Assembly: GCA_964505555.1 (NCBI GenBank)
Contig: CAZDIO010000132.1
Span: forward strand, 1-8,687
DNA: 8,687 bases
Direction: 5' to 3'
Origin: CAZDIO01 sp964505555
Lineage (GTDB): Bacteria > Bdellovibrionota_C > UBA2361 > SZUA-149 > CAZDIO01
The position numbers and the translations under genes are program-made. The notes beneath the pieces were generated by a model. The model had not been told where the DNA came from, ran no database searches, and was given only the letters and a program-made list of their open reading frames with translations. Shown here piece after piece: positions 6,259 to 8,687 of the stretch. Within the stretch, counting starts at the first letter, position 1. Each line of letters begins with the position of its first letter.

Positions 6259-7323
6259 ATGTCTGTGCAGATTGCAACACTTCAAACTGAACTAACTCTT
6301 GAAGAGAAGCTCGGGAGCTTTGTTTTTTCCTGCTTGCAGCAAGCAGGAGTGGTGGAGATATACCAACGATTGAGAGAGGAGACGGTGCTCTCCTTAACAG
6401 AGGTTGAGTATTTAGCAAATGAAGTGAGCCTTCCTGTTCTTGGTAAGCTCGTAGAAATTCTCAATGAATCCTTTGGGATGAAGCAACCGGTAACGATTCG
6501 ACCGGTAGTTTTTTTACCCTTAGCGGAATGGCTCGAAACAGGAGGCAAAAGCGCCGCTTTTGCAAAGGGAAAAGATCATCTTACCCTGGTGCTTTCCGAA
6601 CTTGAGTTGGAAAATCCTCTTTCTGTTGCAGTCGATCGGTGGAGTGGAGCATTTCATACTGAGGAACTTCTTCAGGTCTTGGTCTCTCTTTGTGAGGCGG
6701 CACTTTTTGATCACCCCTTAATTCCTATGGGACCTTCAACCTCAGAGATTAAGGCAGTCGTTGAGAAGGGGGTTGGTAGAAAAGGAGATGAGGTAGAAGG
6801 AGTACGGAGATTTCTATCAATCCTCCAACTTCATCAGATCAATATGATCGAAGGGGGAGCTGATTTTCATATTCATGAAATCGCCGCTCGGCTTGGATTT
6901 TCATTAAGTATTGGAACAAGTATTTCAAAACAGGAGGGAAAAGGGAAAAAGAGTTGTTTTGGAGGTGAGTTTTTTAAGGACCTCTTATTTCTTCAAAAAC
7001 AGCTTCTCCCTACCGGGCAGGTGAAAGCATGGTTTCCCTGGTCAGAGCATGTGCTTGATACAAAACTGCCCCTTGCCAATGATCCCTTGGGGGAGCAACT
7101 TCTTCGTGCAGTGACCCTGGGGCGGCTGCTGTTTTCAAGAGTTCCTTATATTCGGGCTCCTCTTTCTCTTTTGGGAATTAAAGTGGCACATGTAGCGACT
7201 TTTTTTGGTGCAAATGACCTTGGCTTTGCCGCGGTTGATGCGCTGACCGCAACGCGATTGGGAATTGCTCGTTGGAGTGAGGTCACAGAATTTATAAAAC
7301 GTCATCAAGAGAGGATCTCATAG
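6259..7323 (+). CDS. MqnE/MqnC-like protein lacking the radical-SAM cysteines (probable pseudoenzyme)
   Basis: This 354-residue protein looks like a paralogue of the adjacent MqnE without the chemistry. The match is clearest from residue 238: FFKDLLFLQKQL, TGQVKAWFPW, LRAVTLGRLLFSRVPYIRAPLSLLGIKVAHVATFFGANDLG line up almost without gaps with the MqnE region running from HLLRLRELQ through TGGFQAFIPL and RLILDNIPHVKAYWIMLGIK to FGANDLD. EGGADFHIHEI (198-208) sits where MqnE has PGGGAEIFAHRV. The N-terminal third also fits loosely, but the position of the MqnE CxxxCxxC motif holds RPVVFLPLAEW. Only three cysteines occur (25, 145, 233), none clustered, so a 4Fe-4S cluster of the usual kind cannot form. 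The frame is intact and near the length of MqnE (369), which argues against recent decay. It starts five bases after the ubiX stop with no ribosome site, suggesting translational coupling. A structural or partner role for MqnE is inference. Confidence 0.8.
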   Translation: MSVQIATLQTELTLEEKLGSFVFSCLQQAGVVEIYQRLREETVLSLTEVEYLANEVSLPVLGKLVEILNESFGMKQPVTIRPVVFLPLAEWLETGGKSAAFAKGKDHLTLVLSELELENPLSVAVDRWSGAFHTEELLQVLVSLCEAALFDHPLIPMGPSTSEIKAVVEKGVGRKGDEVEGVRRFLSILQLHQINMIEGGADFHIHEIAARLGFSLSIGTSISKQEGKGKKSCFGGEFFKDLLFLQKQLLPTGQVKAWFPWSEHVLDTKLPLANDPLGEQLLRAVTLGRLLFSRVPYIRAPLSLLGIKVAHVATFFGANDLGFAAVDALTATRLGIARWSEVTEFIKRHQERIS

Positions 7324-7327
7324 CTTT

Positions 7328-8437
7328 ATGGATCGCACGATCCAAAACTTAGAAAAGAAAATCCTCTCTGGAGAGAGGCTGGATTTTGATGATGGAGTGT
7401 TTCTCTTCCAGCACCCAGACTTACTTGCAATCGGGCAGCTTGCAAATTTCCGCCGTGAAGCACTCCATGGAGATATTACCTACTTTAACCAAAATCTTCA
7501 TCTTAACTCCACAAATGTGTGTGAGGCAGATTGTCTTTTTTGCTCATTTGCACGACTTGAAAAACATATGCCGCAAGCTGTAACGATGACTCATGCCCAA
7601 GCGCTTGAGTGGATCCGTAGTCGGTATCGCCCAGGGATGACAGAAATTCATATTGTAAATGGATTAGACCCAAATTTACCTTTCTCCTACTACACAGAAC
7701 TACTTTCAAACATTCAAACACATTTTCCTGCGCTCCATATTAAGGCATTTACGGCTGTTGAAATTCATTATTTTTCAAAAAAATATAATCTCTCCTATCA
7801 AGAAGTACTGCAGAGCTTTATTGATTCAGGACTTGGCTCGCTTCCTGGTGGCGGAGCGGAGATCTTTGCTCACCGTGTACGGAAAAAAATCTGCCCAGAT
7901 AAAGCAACTGCCGAAGAATGGTTGAGGGTACATCAGGTCGCACATACGATGGGATTAAAATCAAATTGCACGATGCTCTATGGAACTATTGAACACGTAG
8001 AAGAGCGAGTAGATCATCTCCTCCGTTTGCGTGAGCTTCAAGATCAGACAGGAGGATTTCAAGCATTTATTCCACTTTCTTATCATCCAGAAAATAACCG
8101 ACTGGGGAGATTGCCGGCGCCTACTGGGGCGGACGATCTGCGGATGATTGCGCTTAGTCGGCTCATTCTTGATAATATCCCCCATGTCAAAGCGTACTGG
8201 ATTATGCTTGGCATAAAAACCGCACAACTAGCGCAGCGGTTTGGTGCCAATGATCTTGATGGCACGGTTGTGGAGGAGAAGATTTATCACATGGCGGGGG
8301 CAAGAACTCCAGATATGTTGACGGTGGAGGAACTCAAGCGGCTCATTAAAGCAGTTGGTCGAGAACCTGTAGAGCGCACAACTACCTATGAAGTAATTGA
8401 CGAAATGAAGTTACCAGCACAAGCGTTGATGGGATGA
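7328..8437 (+). CDS. mqnE: Aminofutalosine synthase MqnE (radical SAM)
   Basis: MqnE is a cytoplasmic radical-SAM enzyme that adds the SAM-derived adenosyl radical to 3-[(1-carboxyvinyl)oxy]benzoate, giving 6-amino-6-deoxyfutalosine. The 369-residue length is normal. The cluster motif CxxxCxxC is at C65, C69 and C72 within NSTNVCEADCLFC. Features that point to MqnE over its relative MqnC are TEIHIVNGLDPNLPFSYY (105-122), HIKAFTAVEIHYF (137-149), GGGAEIFAHRVRKKICPDKA (from 174), the TGGFQAFIPLSYHPENNRL block, AYWIMLGIK and FGANDLDGTVVEEKI (from 305). The start lies four bases after the stop of the upstream pseudoenzyme gene, and AGAGAGGAT (7308-7316), inside the end of that gene, can act as ribosome site about 11 bases away. 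The adjacent mqnA supplies its substrate, so the two early steps of the pathway are encoded together. Confidence 0.95.
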   Translation: MDRTIQNLEKKILSGERLDFDDGVFLFQHPDLLAIGQLANFRREALHGDITYFNQNLHLNSTNVCEADCLFCSFARLEKHMPQAVTMTHAQALEWIRSRYRPGMTEIHIVNGLDPNLPFSYYTELLSNIQTHFPALHIKAFTAVEIHYFSKKYNLSYQEVLQSFIDSGLGSLPGGGAEIFAHRVRKKICPDKATAEEWLRVHQVAHTMGLKSNCTMLYGTIEHVEERVDHLLRLRELQDQTGGFQAFIPLSYHPENNRLGRLPAPTGADDLRMIALSRLILDNIPHVKAYWIMLGIKTAQLAQRFGANDLDGTVVEEKIYHMAGARTPDMLTVEELKRLIKAVGREPVERTTTYEVIDEMKLPAQALMG

Positions 8438-8447
8438 AACAAGAGCA

Positions 8448-8687
8448 ATGAATCAAAAGATCCGCGTTACAAACGTTTCCTATCTTAACAGTGTTCCCTA
8501 TCGCTCACTCTCTCTTCTTGATTGGGTGGAGTACGAAGAGTGTGAGCCAGCAGAGTGTGCACGGAGGCTCCATGAGGATGAAACTGACCTAGCGCTAATT
8601 CCTGTAGCAGAGTATGCACAACACGGGGGATATCTTGCTTTCCCGTATGGAATTATTGCTGAGGGGCCGGTAGAGAGTGTTTTTGTT
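8448..8687 (+). CDS. mqnA: Chorismate dehydratase MqnA (partial, runs off the right edge)
   Basis: MqnA removes water from chorismate to give 3-[(1-carboxyvinyl)oxy]benzoate, the entry step of the futalosine pathway and the substrate of MqnE. Only the first 80 residues are present. They begin IRVTNVSYLNSVPY (5-18), with the SYLN motif typical of the MqnA/MqnD periplasmic-binding-like fold. TDLALIPVAEYAQHGGY (46-62) and FPYGIIAEGPVESVFV (65-80) match the start of MqnA proteins. MqnD shares this fold but usually opens differently and lacks this spacing. The ATG at 8448 is ten bases past the mqnE stop, with a weak AAGAG (8441-8445) close upstream. Another ATG at 8434 is out of frame and stops after five codons. 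Confidence 0.9.
   Translation, partial: MNQKIRVTNVSYLNSVPYRSLSLLDWVEYEECEPAECARRLHEDETDLALIPVAEYAQHGGYLAFPYGIIAEGPVESVFV

Noticed and set aside
6259..7323. Missing mqnC of the pathway
   Set aside because: MqnC also needs the CxxxCxxC cluster, which this protein lacks. It cannot do that step by the known mechanism.

Overview
The window looks like chromosomal DNA from a Gram-negative bacterium of moderate GC content that makes menaquinone by the futalosine route. It carries a recognisable mqnE and the start of mqnA, next to ubiE/menG and ubiX homologues, and there is a Sec-exported TPR protein. The lineage cannot be fixed from this sequence. A delta-proteobacterial-type group such as Bdellovibrionota, SAR324 or Myxococcota relatives would fit, but that is a guess.

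Left part (1-2680, + strand): the 3' end of an unrecognised gene is followed 20 bases later by a 770-residue type IV coupling protein (TraD/TraG/VirD4 class). It has two N-terminal membrane segments, a full Walker A/B ATPase and a long disordered tail. This is a fragment of a conjugation or type IV secretion locus. Next comes a 128-bp near-perfect palindrome (2753-2880), then an orphan 185-residue gene (2953-3510) with its own plausible promoter and a good ribosome binding site.

Middle (3511-4807): a GC-rich palindromic repeat lies between the converging orphan gene and a minus-strand gene for an exported protein with six TPR units. The best start of the TPR gene is the internal ATG at 4605, which gives a signal peptide and a Shine-Dalgarno site, not the longest ORF. 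The 202-base gap up to 4807 holds a plausible sigma-70-like promoter facing right.

Right part (4808-8687, + strand): ubiE/menG, a second copy of the palindromic repeat, ubiX, an MqnE-like protein, mqnE and the start of mqnA lie in one run with short gaps. They look like a menaquinone operon. MqnA dehydrates chorismate, and MqnE joins the product to SAM to give aminofutalosine. UbiX would make prenyl-FMN for a UbiD-type decarboxylase acting late in the route, and UbiE/MenG adds the last methyl group. mqnB, mqnC, mqnD, the prenyltransferase and the UbiD partner are not in view.

The most unusual feature is the 354-residue protein at 6259-7323. Its C-terminal half aligns nearly without gaps to the MqnE encoded next to it, including an FGANDL motif, yet it has no CxxxCxxC iron-sulfur motif. 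It appears to be an intact, maintained radical-SAM pseudoenzyme inside the menaquinone operon.
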